From: Chitinophagaceae bacterium
Lineage (GTDB): Bacteria; Bacteroidota; Bacteroidia; Chitinophagales; Chitinophagaceae
DNA: 43,795 nucleotides
Reading direction: 5' to 3'
NCBI GenBank assembly: GCA_947372105.1
Contig: CANBSH010000017.1
Span: 1 to 43,795, forward strand
A model generated the notes under the pieces. That model worked only from the letters and a program-made list of their open reading frames with translations. It was not told where the DNA came from and searched no databases. How positions within the stretch are numbered: position 1 is the stretch's first letter; every line of letters starts with the position of its first letter. Positions 1-7,750 of this stretch are shown here, piece after piece. The translations under genes were made by a program, and so were the position numbers.

Positions 1-399
1 TGTCAAGTCTGTATAACTTCCAGTAAATAAAGTAGGCTTACCTGTTAAGTCAGAATATAAACCACTAAATAAATTGGGCTTATTTTTTACAAAATCTAAC
101 TTAGTATTATCAGTCTGAGTCCAATCAGTTTGGATTTGTGCAGCTGGTATAGTAGGCTTGTTTGTTAGATCAGTATAACTTCCAGTAAACAAAGTGGGCT
201 TACCTGTTAAATCAGCATATGCCCCACTAAATATAGTAGGCTTATTTGTCAAGTCTGTATATGATCCTGTAAACAAAGTAGGCTTACCTGTTAAATCAGC
301 ATATGCCCCACTGAATAAAGTAGGCTTGTTTATCAAATCTGTATAAGATCCTGTAAACAAAGTAGGCTTACCTGTTAAATCTGCATATGATCCAGAAGT
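1..399 (-). repeat. 42-bp / 84-bp tandem coding repeats in the tail-fibre-like gene
   Basis: On the minus strand about eight 42-nt units encode the 14-residue motif (S/T)G(A/S)Y(A/T)DLT(G/N)KPT(L/I)F. They alternate between a 'YADLTGKP' and a 'YTDLTNKP' form, which gives an 84-nt higher-order period. One unit is interrupted by the insert IPAAQIQTDWTQTDN... before the pattern resumes. The two copies starting SGAYADLTGKP are nearly identical in DNA as well, which suggests recent unit duplication or gene conversion. The array continues past the left edge. Confidence 0.85.
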
Positions 400-1239
400 G
401 GCAACGGTTGAAATATTATTAAACCTAACATAATTAGATAACATTGCTGTAGTATCGTTCAATTTTACACTTTGATTAATCCTGTTACTCAAAGATGTAG
501 TATCAAAAGTTTTTAAAGCCAATTGTAATGGAGTTACATAAATTTTATTGCTATCTGCTATGTTAACTTTAGTTGCCAATTGTTGTCTGAAAAAATTACT
601 GTCTATTGTATAGGCTAATTTTGCATACGGTGCTAACATTTTTGATGTATCTGTAACTGTTAATTTTGTAGAAACCGCAGCAGCTATATTATTAACCACA
701 TTTGTATTAGCATAAAAAGATAACATTTTGGAAGTATCTGAAATATTCAATTTGGTATCTATTCCTGCCGCTTTTCCAGCATACAAAGCATAAGGCACTG
801 TTCCAAATTGTGTGGTTCCTATATCAATCCACTCTTTATTATAATCCCAACTAGAAAGTGGCGATAAAGGTGTAATTGCAATTTTTATATTTAAAAAATA
901 AGGGCCAGCAGACCAATCTATTTGTTGCAAATTGGACATCGTACCACCTACTCTTGTTCCTAAACCAATGCTTAAACTAAATACACCTGCACCATCTGTA
1001 TTTGTCTGATGTTCTTCCACCAAAACTTTATTGCCATTTAATGTTGTCTGTAAAATGGTTGTTTGAACATATATCTTTCTATCCTTTGCAGGATTTGAAT
1101 ACACATCACGTGCAATGGCTTGGAAATAAATTCCATTTCCAGATATTTGAGCATTAGTGTGATTAAAAGAGAAAATGAAAAGCACCAAAACCAATGATAC
1201 TTTAAGCATTTTAATTTTAATATTTCCAATTTGAATCAT
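1..1239 (-). CDS. Tail-fibre-like repeat surface protein, C-terminus cut off
   Basis: The frame is open from an ATG at 1239 to the window edge (413 codons, no stop), so the C-terminus is missing. It begins with a signal-peptide-like hydrophobic segment ending near 'HTNAQ' (about residues 11-31); an in-frame ATG at 1209 (MLKVSLVL) is an equally good start. A conserved N-terminal part follows ('GIYFQAIARD', 'LNIKIAI', 'FGTVPYALYA'), then segments rich in 'DTSKML', then at least eight 14-residue units of the type SGAYADLTGKPTLF / TGSYTDLTNKPTLF. Such SYxDLxNKP repeats, and the 'DWTQTDNTKLDF' insert, are typical of Bacteroidota proteins annotated as tail fibre domain-containing, which often end in an intramolecular chaperone (Peptidase S74) domain; that part would lie outside the window. 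It starts 5 bp after the stop of the upstream T9SS-type protein. I infer a secreted, fibrous, probably trimeric surface protein. Confidence 0.8.
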   Translation of the reverse strand, partial: MIQIGNIKIKMLKVSLVLVLFIFSFNHTNAQISGNGIYFQAIARDVYSNPAKDRKIYVQTTILQTTLNGNKVLVEEHQTNTDGAGVFSLSIGLGTRVGGTMSNLQQIDWSAGPYFLNIKIAITPLSPLSSWDYNKEWIDIGTTQFGTVPYALYAGKAAGIDTKLNISDTSKMLSFYANTNVVNNIAAAVSTKLTVTDTSKMLAPYAKLAYTIDSNFFRQQLATKVNIADSNKIYVTPLQLALKTFDTTSLSNRINQSVKLNDTTAMLSNYVRFNNISTVATSGSYADLTGKPTLFTGSYTDLINKPTLFSGAYADLTGKPTLFTGSYTDLTNKPTIFSGAYADLTGKPTLFTGSYTDLTNKPTIPAAQIQTDWTQTDNTKLDFVKNKPNLFSGLYSDLTGKPTLFTGSYTDLT

Positions 1240-1244
1240 AACAA

Positions 1245-1760
1245 TTAATTGGCTTTGATAAATTTAATTGCATCTACAAATTTTGGAGATTCAATTTTTA
1301 AAATATAAGTTCCCGTGAATAAATCATTTAAGTTAAAAACAACCCCCTTAAAAAGATTTAATCCAATTTCATTTTGAGTTTTAATTAAAATACCCTCTGA
1401 CGACCATATTGAAACTTTAAATGTTTCATCGAATGGCGGAGGATTAATAAATTTTACTTTTGTGGCGTTCACTACCGGATTTGGATACAACTTTATTCCA
1501 AGTGAATTAAATTTCAAATTCACTTCACAATTAATAGCAAAATCGCCTGTATTTACATTTCCACTCAACACGGCAATCCCAGTTTGTACATCAATACATT
1601 TTAGTGCACTATGCATATCAATAGCAGATGAAATAATGGGAGATCCATTGGCCATATTTGTGGCACTCATTATAAATATAGGAGATTGCGCATACACCTG
1701 TTCATGAATGACTAAAGCCATAAATACTGAAATGATCAAATAGGTGATTTTTTTTTGCAT
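1245..1760 (-). CDS. Small secreted protein with T9SS type A-like sorting domain
   Basis: 171 residues. Residues 1-24 are a signal peptide (MQKKITYLIISVFMALVIHEQ... cleaved near VYAQ). Residues about 25-75 form a short region of unknown function. From about residue 88 the protein matches the C-terminal sorting domain of the type IX secretion system: 'LYPNPV', a hydrophobic strand pattern, 'FTGTYILKI' and the final 'AIKFIKAN'. Such domains direct export across the outer membrane and attachment at the surface. The cargo between signal and sorting domain is only about 50 residues, unusually small. It lies 6 bp after the lipoprotein gene and 5 bp before the tail-fibre-like gene, so it is almost certainly co-transcribed with them. 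The function of the cargo is not recognised. Confidence 0.8.
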   Translation of the reverse strand: MQKKITYLIISVFMALVIHEQVYAQSPIFIMSATNMANGSPIISSAIDMHSALKCIDVQTGIAVLSGNVNTGDFAINCEVNLKFNSLGIKLYPNPVVNATKVKFINPPPFDETFKVSIWSSEGILIKTQNEIGLNLFKGVVFNLNDLFTGTYILKIESPKFVDAIKFIKAN

Positions 1761-1766
1761 CTTGAA

Positions 1767-2180
1767 TTAATCTCTTGAGGAATAATAATATTTAATTGTT
1801 GTGCCATTTATAATTACCGACATCACCATATACTTTTGACCTATAGATTCAACTGTATAAAAATATTCTGCATTGGCAGAAGCATTGGTCTTACCCATCA
1901 CGTGCACCAATAAATTATTATTATTAACCGAAAAGGAATAAGTACCAGTAACTCCATCAGAATCCTTCGTAGTTAGGTTTTTTAAAAAATTGATGAAATA
2001 GGTTGCTTGTCCAGTATATGTTTTTTGCTGTGAGCCATTAATATAATAATCCAAATACCAAGTTTTGTCTTGAATCATATTTTGGGCTACCACCAAATCA
2101 GCATTTTCAACTTGTTTAGTACAAGCAAAAGAAGAGATCCATAAAATGGTCACCAAATAAATATTTAAAATTCTTTTCAT
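1767..2180 (-). CDS. Small lipoprotein, possibly lipocalin-like
   Basis: 137 residues with a lipoprotein signal: MKRILNIYLVTILWISSFAC, lipobox SFAC with the lipidated Cys at residue 20. The mature part (KTWYLDYY..., alternating hydrophobic strands, 'YSFSVNNNNLLVHV', 'YMVMSVIINGTTIKYYYS') looks all-beta and resembles the small lipocalin-like lipoproteins common in Bacteroidota, although I cannot assign a family with certainty. It sits 11 bp after the upstream membrane protein gene and 6 bp before the T9SS-type protein gene. Probably anchored in the inner leaflet of the outer membrane or at the surface. Confidence 0.7.
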   Translation of the reverse strand: MKRILNIYLVTILWISSFACTKQVENADLVVAQNMIQDKTWYLDYYINGSQQKTYTGQATYFINFLKNLTTKDSDGVTGTYSFSVNNNNLLVHVMGKTNASANAEYFYTVESIGQKYMVMSVIINGTTIKYYYSSRD

Positions 2181-2191
2181 GTTTTTATTGA

Positions 2192-2998
2192 TTAAAATAT
2201 ATCTCTTGTTTTAACCATCATCCCTATTTCTAAATTGTTCAATACGATAGGAATATTCCCACTAAAAAAGTTTTTACCAGTTTTATGATGAACAAAAATG
2301 GTATAATAGGATTTATTATCAAATTCAAGCCCTAAATCACCATTAATAAATGATTTAGCAAAAGTTTTATTCATGCTATTATCTGCACTTGGACTACTCA
2401 CCACCCAATGAATACTTGGTCCTGCAATGAAGTAGAATTTGTATTTATTTTTATCGGCAATGGGTAATAAAAACCTTCTATGATAGGCAAAAAACAAAGT
2501 ACTTAAATGATCATCCACTTTGTATGAGGTAAAGGAAGATCCAATAATGGGTCCTAAACTTGAAGCAGTTTGATAATTGGTCCCAGTGGTAAGTTTATTA
2601 AATGAAAAAATGAAAGAGTAAGGTCTTTTATCCTTATATAACCCATCCACTCTAAATCCTACATTATATCCTGGCTTATAAACATTAGAATTATAATCTT
2701 TTAAACTGTAATTAAAATGTGATGTATAACTTGAATTATCAATGTCTTGTATAGATAAATTTAAACTGCTAAATACATGGCTAGTATTGTGGGTGTAATT
2801 TTTAAATCCATTAGACCAACTTTGAATTATACTTCTTTTGGATTTAGCTACCCAATCCTTAAAAGGATGTTTCAAATACAAGGAATCTTTATTAACAAAA
2901 GTCGAATCCTGGGCATGTAAAATGTTAAAAGAACTAATTAAAAAAATGAGAATTATATAAACAATCTTGCTATTAAAAAATGTCTTCTTTATGGTCAT
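2192..2998 (-). CDS. Predicted outer-membrane-type protein of unknown function
   Basis: 268 residues. A signal peptide is visible (KIVYIILIFLISSFNILHA, cleaved before QDS). The mature part has alternating beta-strand-like segments ('YNVGFRVDGLY', 'YSFIFSFNKL', 'KYKFYFIAGPSIHWV', 'NLEIGMMVKTRDIF') with aromatic residues and ends on a strand finishing in Phe, as many Bacteroidota outer-membrane barrels do. No named family is recognised. It is the first gene of the leftward surface operon (gap of 11 bp to the lipoprotein gene), preceded by an AT-rich 319-bp gap that should hold the operon promoter. A GAGG sequence lies just upstream of the ATG. Confidence 0.72.
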   Translation of the reverse strand: MTIKKTFFNSKIVYIILIFLISSFNILHAQDSTFVNKDSLYLKHPFKDWVAKSKRSIIQSWSNGFKNYTHNTSHVFSSLNLSIQDIDNSSYTSHFNYSLKDYNSNVYKPGYNVGFRVDGLYKDKRPYSFIFSFNKLTTGTNYQTASSLGPIIGSSFTSYKVDDHLSTLFFAYHRRFLLPIADKNKYKFYFIAGPSIHWVVSSPSADNSMNKTFAKSFINGDLGLEFDNKSYYTIFVHHKTGKNFFSGNIPIVLNNLEIGMMVKTRDIF

Positions 2999-3317
2999 AA
3001 TGCCTCAGGATTTTTACTATAATTAGTATACTTTTTTCTATTATTATTCTGAAATTATAGAATAATATCTAAATAGTAAATTATATTTTATTATAATCTA
3101 ATGTAAATCAGATATTTATATATAAAAATATACATATTATATATAGTTTATATATTTGTTAAACAATATATAATAAGTACCAATATTAGTAACTGTAAAT
3201 TAGAAAGTAATAAAAGGAATTCTTAGATTTTAGTCTATCAATGCGTACGGAAATCAGAATTAGGGTGCGATATTCAGATAATCGCACAATATATTGGTTG
3301 TATACCAGTGATTTAGG
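2999..3317. other. AT-rich gene-free gap upstream of the surface operon
   Basis: 319 bp with no credible gene. The part from about 3040 to 3210 is extremely AT-rich (runs of tatata), visibly richer than flanking coding DNA. The only clear structure is the 23-bp inverted repeat at 3265-3287. The promoter of the leftward operon must lie here, but I could not find a convincing TAnnTTTG box with a matching upstream TTG on the minus strand. Confidence 0.6.
3265..3287. promoter_or_regulatory. Inverted repeat, operator or weak terminator
   Basis: GTGCGAT, nine bases, ATCGCAC: a perfect 7-bp dyad. It lies 31 bp beyond the stop of the AraC-type gene and about 270 bp upstream of the surface operon. 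It is not followed by a T-run on the minus strand, which speaks against a standard terminator, so it may equally be a protein-binding site. Confidence 0.35.
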
Positions 3318-4490
3318 CTAAAATGAATTTGATAGATATTCGGAAGGAGTACAATTATGTACTTTCTTAAAAGCGGCATTAAAGGTGCTTTTGGAGGTAA
3401 AACCTGCTTCCAAAGACAAAGTTTCTATGGTATAATTTTTCAAATAATTCGGATTTAGACGCTCAGTAACATAGGTTATCCTATGATTATTCACAAAATC
3501 ATTAAAACGTAACCCAAAGTGATTATTTAATATAAATGAAAGTTCGCGGGCTGGAATTCCTAATTCAACTGAAACCTGGTTAATATTAATACTACTTTTT
3601 AAATAGGGTTTATGTTCCAAAAAATAGGATCTAATATGCTCAATTTCCTTTGTATAGTCTTCAGTAATGAAGTGGATTTTTTGCACCTCATCGTCAGAAA
3701 TGGCAGAAGGTAATTCAGTATATTTCACAAAAGGTAACCCAAATAATACTTGAGGATTTACTAATAGATAACTGCTAATTGCAAAAAAACTAAGTGCTAT
3801 AATTAAACCAGGAATTAAATTTAAAGATGCTACAATAAAAGATCCATTAAATACTAACATTAATAAAATCAACAATATTGATCCACCTAAATTAACCACT
3901 CCTGTCCAATTAAAAAATTTAAGCCATTTAATAACAGAAGTAATTTGATCTTGCACCTGCTTACTTATATTATTCTTTTTATATTTTTTAATTAACCCCC
4001 AATTAAATACTAAATAAATAATGGTTTGAAAAAATCTTAATATAAATAAAATATATTCTGGTAGAACTCCTGCATTATTTTTATAAATCAAAGATTGATC
4101 TAACACAACAGCGTTTACTATTTCTGCCTTTTCATTGATGGGTATCAAATAAAAAGGTAAATAGTTTATTAAAAATAAAATAAATGGAATGTAATGTACT
4201 ATATCCCATTTTGAAAACTTTTTCTCATTATACAAAACAGACCTTATATACAAATATGCTAGAGGAGGAAGAATAAAATTAAGAGGTGCTCCTGTTTTAT
4301 ATAAAAAGGGAACCGAATTAATGAACCCTGAATAAATTAATAAATATAGAAGCGTGCAATAAATATATAAACCAAATAATATTGCCAATAAATAATCTGA
4401 ATAGCTTTTAGTCTCTTTTTTATTAAATAATAATAAATAGACCGTCAAAAAAGCCGAAAACATCCCACCAAGAAAAAACAACTGAACCAT
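3318..4490 (-). CDS. Membrane-anchored AraC-type transcription regulator
   Basis: 390 residues. The N-terminal about 250 residues contain around seven hydrophobic segments (for example LFFLGGMFSAFLTVYLLLF, YLLAILFGLYIYCTLLYLL, ILFILRFFQTIIYLVF, LNLIPGLIIALSFFAISSYLL). The C-terminal about 100 residues are an AraC/XylS HTH domain: 'ININQVSVELGIPARELSFILN' as the first helix-turn-helix, and 'TIETLSLEAGFTSKSTFNAAFKKVHNCTPSEYL' as the second, with the family signature. This membrane-AraC architecture is common in Bacteroidota, where the sensor part is poorly understood. It lies directly upstream of and on the same strand as the surface operon, so it may regulate it; that is inference. Confidence 0.85.
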   Translation of the reverse strand: MVQLFFLGGMFSAFLTVYLLLFNKKETKSYSDYLLAILFGLYIYCTLLYLLIYSGFINSVPFLYKTGAPLNFILPPLAYLYIRSVLYNEKKFSKWDIVHYIPFILFLINYLPFYLIPINEKAEIVNAVVLDQSLIYKNNAGVLPEYILFILRFFQTIIYLVFNWGLIKKYKKNNISKQVQDQITSVIKWLKFFNWTGVVNLGGSILLILLMLVFNGSFIVASLNLIPGLIIALSFFAISSYLLVNPQVLFGLPFVKYTELPSAISDDEVQKIHFITEDYTKEIEHIRSYFLEHKPYLKSSININQVSVELGIPARELSFILNNHFGLRFNDFVNNHRITYVTERLNPNYLKNYTIETLSLEAGFTSKSTFNAAFKKVHNCTPSEYLSNSF

Positions 4491-4546
4491 ATGCTCATTT
4501 TACATACTAAAGATAGTAGTAAATTTATTAAGTTAAGTATAGAAAA

Positions 4547-4996
4547 TTAACTACCCCCTACTACCTTACTTGTACTTCTGTATAAATAGTTTTCGTAAAT
4601 ATGTCGTCTTGCAAAACGATCAGGTGTATCAGAGTTCACTAACTTAACATAGATAGCTTTAGGAACACCATAGTATTCATATTCATTACCATCTGAAAAA
4701 ACAACACGTAAAATTTCTGATTTAAATTCAAAATCATCAATACTAGCTTCCGATATGGTGGCATTATACTCAGTAATAGTAGCGGCATGTGTTTCGGGAT
4801 GAACACTCACTAAAAAATGATAAGAAGCAATTAACTTAGTTGATTTCTCTTCGGCCATCTTTTTAGACTCTTCGCTCTCCTGAAATTTATCAGGATGCCA
4901 TTCCATCATAATCTTACGATACACCTTTTTCAAGTCACCTAAAGTAGCTTGATTATCAACGCCTAAAATAGCCCTATGTCTGTCAATTCGCTTCAT
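4547..4996 (-). CDS. J-domain protein fused to a KTSC domain
   Basis: 149 residues. Residues about 5-62 form a J domain ('AILGVDNQATLGDLKKVYRKIMMEWHPDKFQ' pattern with the catalytic HPD at about residues 34-36). After a linker, residues about 85-145 match the KTSC domain ('FKSEILRVVFSDGNEYEYYGVP' pattern and 'RHIYENYLYRS'). KTSC is a small domain related to the C-terminus of lysyl-tRNA synthetases and is thought to bind nucleic acid. The J domain should stimulate the ATPase of an Hsp70. The gene is immediately downstream of dnaK on the same strand, but a hairpin at 5050-5083 separates them, so it probably has its own promoter. Likely a DnaK co-chaperone of unknown substrate. Confidence 0.82.
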   Translation of the reverse strand: MKRIDRHRAILGVDNQATLGDLKKVYRKIMMEWHPDKFQESEESKKMAEEKSTKLIASYHFLVSVHPETHAATITEYNATISEASIDDFEFKSEILRVVFSDGNEYEYYGVPKAIYVKLVNSDTPDRFARRHIYENYLYRSTSKVVGGS

Positions 4997-5049
4997 TATT
5001 ATTATAATTATACGGCGCGAAAGTACAACAAACTAAGTAATTTAAACGA

Positions 5050-5083
5050 ATAAGCCCTCTCAGTATTATCTGAAAGGGCTTAT
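5050..5083 (-). terminator. Hairpin terminator after dnaK
   Basis: A 14-bp stem with one mismatch (ATAAGCCCTCTCAG / CTGAAAGGGCTTAT) around a TATTAT loop, 45 bp past the dnaK stop. On the minus strand it is followed by a T-rich but not pure T tract (TTCGTTTAAATT). The stem is strong for this AT-rich genome. Confidence 0.7.
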
Positions 5084-5127
5084 CTTATTTTATGAACAAT
5101 TTGGATCCAATGAAGGCTCCATAATGT

Positions 5128-7041
5128 TTATTTCACTTCTTCAAACTGAGCATCTTCAACAGTATCGTTGCTTGCTCCCCCATTTGGTTGTCCACCAGCT
5201 TGATCACCACTTTGATTTTCTGGGCCACCAGCACCTTCCGCTTGAGCTTTATAAATTTCTTCGCTAGCAGCAGTCCAAGCAGTATTCATCGCTTCTAAAG
5301 CTTTATCAACTTGAGCAATGTCTTGAGACTTATGTGCTTCTTTTAAATTATTTAAAGCGGTTTCAATAGGCGCTTTTTTATCAGCAGAAATTTTATCTCC
5401 AAACTCTTTTAATTGTTTTTCTGTTTGGAAAATTAAACTATCCGCTTGGTTTAATTTTTCTACTTTTTCTCTTTCAATTTTATCAGTAGCTTCATTGGCT
5501 TTTGCTTCGGCTTTCATTTTTTCAATTTCTTCCTTAGACAAACCACTACCCGCTTCAATTCTAATTTTTTGTTCTTTTCCAGTTCCTTTGTCTTTCGCAC
5601 TTACGTTTAAGATACCGTTCGCATCAATATCAAATGTAACTTCAATTTGAGGTACCCCTCTTGGAGCTGGCGGAATGCCATCCAAATTAAACATACCCAA
5701 ACTCTTATTTTGATTCGCCATTGGACGCTCTCCTTGTAATACATGAATTTGTACACCAGGTTGATTGTCACTAGCAGTAGAATATACTTCCATCTTTTTA
5801 GTAGGAATGGTTGTGTTAGAAGTAATCATGGTAGTCATGATACCTCCCATGGTTTCAATACCTAAGTTTAATGGAGTCACGTCTAATAATAATACATCTT
5901 TAACATCACCCGTTAATACGGCACCTTGGATACCTGCACCAATAGCAACCACTTCATCTGGGTTCACGCTACGGTTCGGTTTTTTACCAAAGAATTTTTC
6001 TACTATTTCTTGTACTTTAGGAATTCTAGAAGATCCTCCTACTAATATTACTTCATCAATTTGTGAAGTAGAATATCCAGCATCTTTTAATGCGGCTTCA
6101 CAAGGTTTTAAACAACGAGTAAATAAATTATCTGCTAAAGATTCAAATTTAGCACGTGTTAATTTTAAAACTAAGTGCTTAGGAACGCCGTCCACAGCAG
6201 TAATATAAGGTAAGTTGATTTCTGTTTCTGAAGAAGAACTCAATTCCACTTTCGCTTTTTCAGCCGCTTCTTTTAAACGTTGTAAAGCCATAGGATCTTT
6301 TCTCAAATCAATAGCTTCTTGTTTTTTAAATTCATCCGCTAAATAATCCATAATCACTTTATCAAAATCATCTCCCCCTAAATGAGTATCTCCATTAGTA
6401 GATTTCACTTCAAATACGCCATCTCCTAAATCCAAGATAGAAATATCAAAAGTTCCACCTCCTAAGTCAAATACAGCAATTTTTTGTTCTATATTCTTTT
6501 TATCTAAGCCATATGCTAAAGCTGCTGCAGTAGGTTCGTTCACAATACGACGAACATTTAATCCAGCAATTTCACCCGCTTCTTTAGTAGCCTGACGTTG
6601 TGCATCATTAAAATAAGCAGGAACGGTAATCACCGCTTCTGTTACTTCTGTTCCTAAATAATCTTCTGCTGTTTTTTTCATCTTTTGCAAAATCATGGCA
6701 GAAATTTCTTGAGGCGTATACATACGATCATCGATAGATACTCGTACAGTATCATTTTCACCTTGCACTACCTTATAACTTGCTAAACTTAATTCACTTC
6801 CTACTTCATTAAAACGACGACCCATAAAACGTTTCACACTTGAAATTGTGTTTTGAGGATTGGTAATAGCTTGACGTTTAGCAGGATCTCCTACTTTACG
6901 TTCTCCATTTTTTAAAAATGCTACTACCGAGGGGGTGGTTCTGCGCCCTTCATCATTAGCGATTACCACTGGTTCGCCACCTTCCATAACTGATACACAA
7001 CTATTCGTGGTACCTAAGTCGATTCCTATTATTTTTGCCAT
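5128..7041 (-). CDS. dnaK: Hsp70 chaperone DnaK
   Basis: 637 residues, the normal length. The nucleotide-binding domain begins '[18 protein letters not shown]'; phosphate loop '[14 protein letters not shown]' and adenosine motif '[11 protein letters not shown]' are present. The interdomain linker '[16 protein letters not shown]' is intact, followed by the substrate-binding domain and a Gly/Gln-rich tail ending DAQFEEVK. It is an ATP-driven cytosolic chaperone working with DnaJ and GrpE, neither of which is adjacent. The 5' region (7042-7195) carries a periodic direct repeat array that is a candidate control region, and I did not find a CIRCE element. A hairpin terminator follows the gene. Confidence 0.98.
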   Translation of the reverse strand: MAKIIGIDLGTTNSCVSVMEGGEPVVIANDEGRRTTPSVVAFLKNGERKVGDPAKRQAITNPQNTISSVKRFMGRRFNEVGSELSLASYKVVQGENDTVRVSIDDRMYTPQEISAMILQKMKKTAEDYLGTEVTEAVITVPAYFNDAQRQATKEAGEIAGLNVRRIVNEPTAAALAYGLDKKNIEQKIAVFDLGGGTFDISILDLGDGVFEVKSTNGDTHLGGDDFDKVIMDYLADEFKKQEAIDLRKDPMALQRLKEAAEKAKVELSSSSETEINLPYITAVDGVPKHLVLKLTRAKFESLADNLFTRCLKPCEAALKDAGYSTSQIDEVILVGGSSRIPKVQEIVEKFFGKKPNRSVNPDEVVAIGAGIQGAVLTGDVKDVLLLDVTPLNLGIETMGGIMTTMITSNTTIPTKKMEVYSTASDNQPGVQIHVLQGERPMANQNKSLGMFNLDGIPPAPRGVPQIEVTFDIDANGILNVSAKDKGTGKEQKIRIEAGSGLSKEEIEKMKAEAKANEATDKIEREKVEKLNQADSLIFQTEKQLKEFGDKISADKKAPIETALNNLKEAHKSQDIAQVDKALEAMNTAWTAASEEIYKAQAEGAGGPENQSGDQAGGQPNGGASNDTVEDAQFEEVK

Positions 7042-7089
7042 AACGATTGATTTTCAATGTTTAATTACTCTATTATTGGCAATCATTAT

Positions 7090-7163
7090 GCCATAAGCCT
7101 TAAGGTGCAATTTTGTCATAAATAGCCTTGAATTGGCCATAATAAGCCTCTGAATTGTCATAA
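7090..7163 (-). repeat. 21-bp-periodic direct repeats upstream of dnaK
   Basis: On the plus strand, GCCATAA (7090), GTCATAA (7115), GCCATAA (7136) and GTCATAA (7157) recur. The first three are each followed by AGCCT or GCCT, and the middle two also by GAATT. Spacing is 25, 21 and 21 bp, about two helical turns, placing the words on one DNA face. The array lies 49-122 bp upstream of the dnaK ATG and between gtrA and dnaK, in non-coding DNA. A dyad GGCA-N7-TGCC (7078-7092) overlaps its dnaK-proximal edge. It looks like a cluster of binding sites for a regulator. Confidence 0.55.
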
Positions 7164-7195
7164 AACCCCAGTAAAAATGTAGAAAAGGCAGAAAA

Positions 7196-7696
7196 TTAAG
7201 CCTCAGAAGCCCCTTTGAAAGTGAAGTTTTTTTGACTGGTATAGCTAAATATGACCACAAAAAAGGTAGTTACAATTTTAGCAAGTGTTGGATACCAGCC
7301 TAAATAATCCACGAAAAATTTAAGGAAAATATAGTTCAACATGACACAACCAAAAACAACAAAAAAGTACTTCATTAACTGAGTACGTTTAGCAACGCTA
7401 GTTTCCTGGAAAACCACATATCTACTTAAATAAAAACCTAAGGGAAAAGTGATACAAAAACTAATAATAAAAGAGGCTATATGGGGACTCACCGTGAGCC
7501 AACCTATATGAATAATGGCCTTATGTAATATGAAATTATAAGAAACGAAAAACAATAAAATATCTAACACGGTATTAGCACCTCCACAAGCTGCATAACG
7601 GAAGGTTTGCAGGGTCATCACTTTCTTAAATAATGGATAGAACCATTCAATAACATCTAGGATGATTTTTCGTATTATTTCATGTAGTTTCAACAT
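7196..7696 (-). CDS. GtrA-like membrane protein
   Basis: 166 residues with four transmembrane segments after a short N-terminal helix: 'FRYAACGGANTVLDILLFFVSYNF', 'SFIISFCITFPLGFYLSRYVVF', 'YFFVVFGCVMLNYIFLKFFV', 'IVTTFFVVIFSYTSQKNFTF'. The R-[YF]-x3-G-G start and the final Q-K-x-F-x-F are typical of GtrA family proteins, thought to help flip or transfer polyprenyl-linked sugars in cell envelope glycosylation. It is transcribed away from argS. A TACCTTTG box lies only 7 bp upstream of the ATG at 7696, so the mRNA may be leaderless or nearly so; the next Met is at residue 27. Confidence 0.85.
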   Translation of the reverse strand: MLKLHEIIRKIILDVIEWFYPLFKKVMTLQTFRYAACGGANTVLDILLFFVSYNFILHKAIIHIGWLTVSPHIASFIISFCITFPLGFYLSRYVVFQETSVAKRTQLMKYFFVVFGCVMLNYIFLKFFVDYLGWYPTLAKIVTTFFVVIFSYTSQKNFTFKGASEA

Positions 7697-7703
7697 CGAT
7701 GCT

Positions 7704-7711
7704 CAAAGGTA
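7704..7711 (-). promoter_or_regulatory. TAnnTTTG -7 box for the gtrA-like gene
   Basis: TACCTTTG on the minus strand, 7 bp before the ATG at 7696. No upstream TTG at the usual 18-22 bp spacing. If used, the transcript would start at or next to the start codon. Confidence 0.35.
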
Positions 7712-7723
7712 ATCTTAATTAAT

Positions 7724-7731
7724 TACTTTTG
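7724..7731 (+). promoter_or_regulatory. TAnnTTTG -7 box for argS
   Basis: TACTTTTG on the plus strand, 19 bp before the argS ATG. It lies next to the opposing gtrA box, so the 54-bp gap would carry two divergent promoters. No good -33 TTG seen. Confidence 0.4.
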
Positions 7732-7750
7732 CAGAAGGCAACACTATTTT

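Noticed and set aside
1038..1229. 63-codon minus-strand frame
   Set aside because: It overlaps the N-terminus of the tail-fibre-like gene in another frame; the real frame has a signal peptide and continues to the window edge.
5765..6208. 147-codon plus-strand frame opposite dnaK
   Set aside because: Shadow of a highly conserved gene on the other strand, with no recognisable protein features.
7042..7195. CIRCE-type heat-shock operator upstream of dnaK
   Set aside because: No TTAGCACTC/GAGTGCTAA dyad is present; the repeats there are direct and of different sequence.
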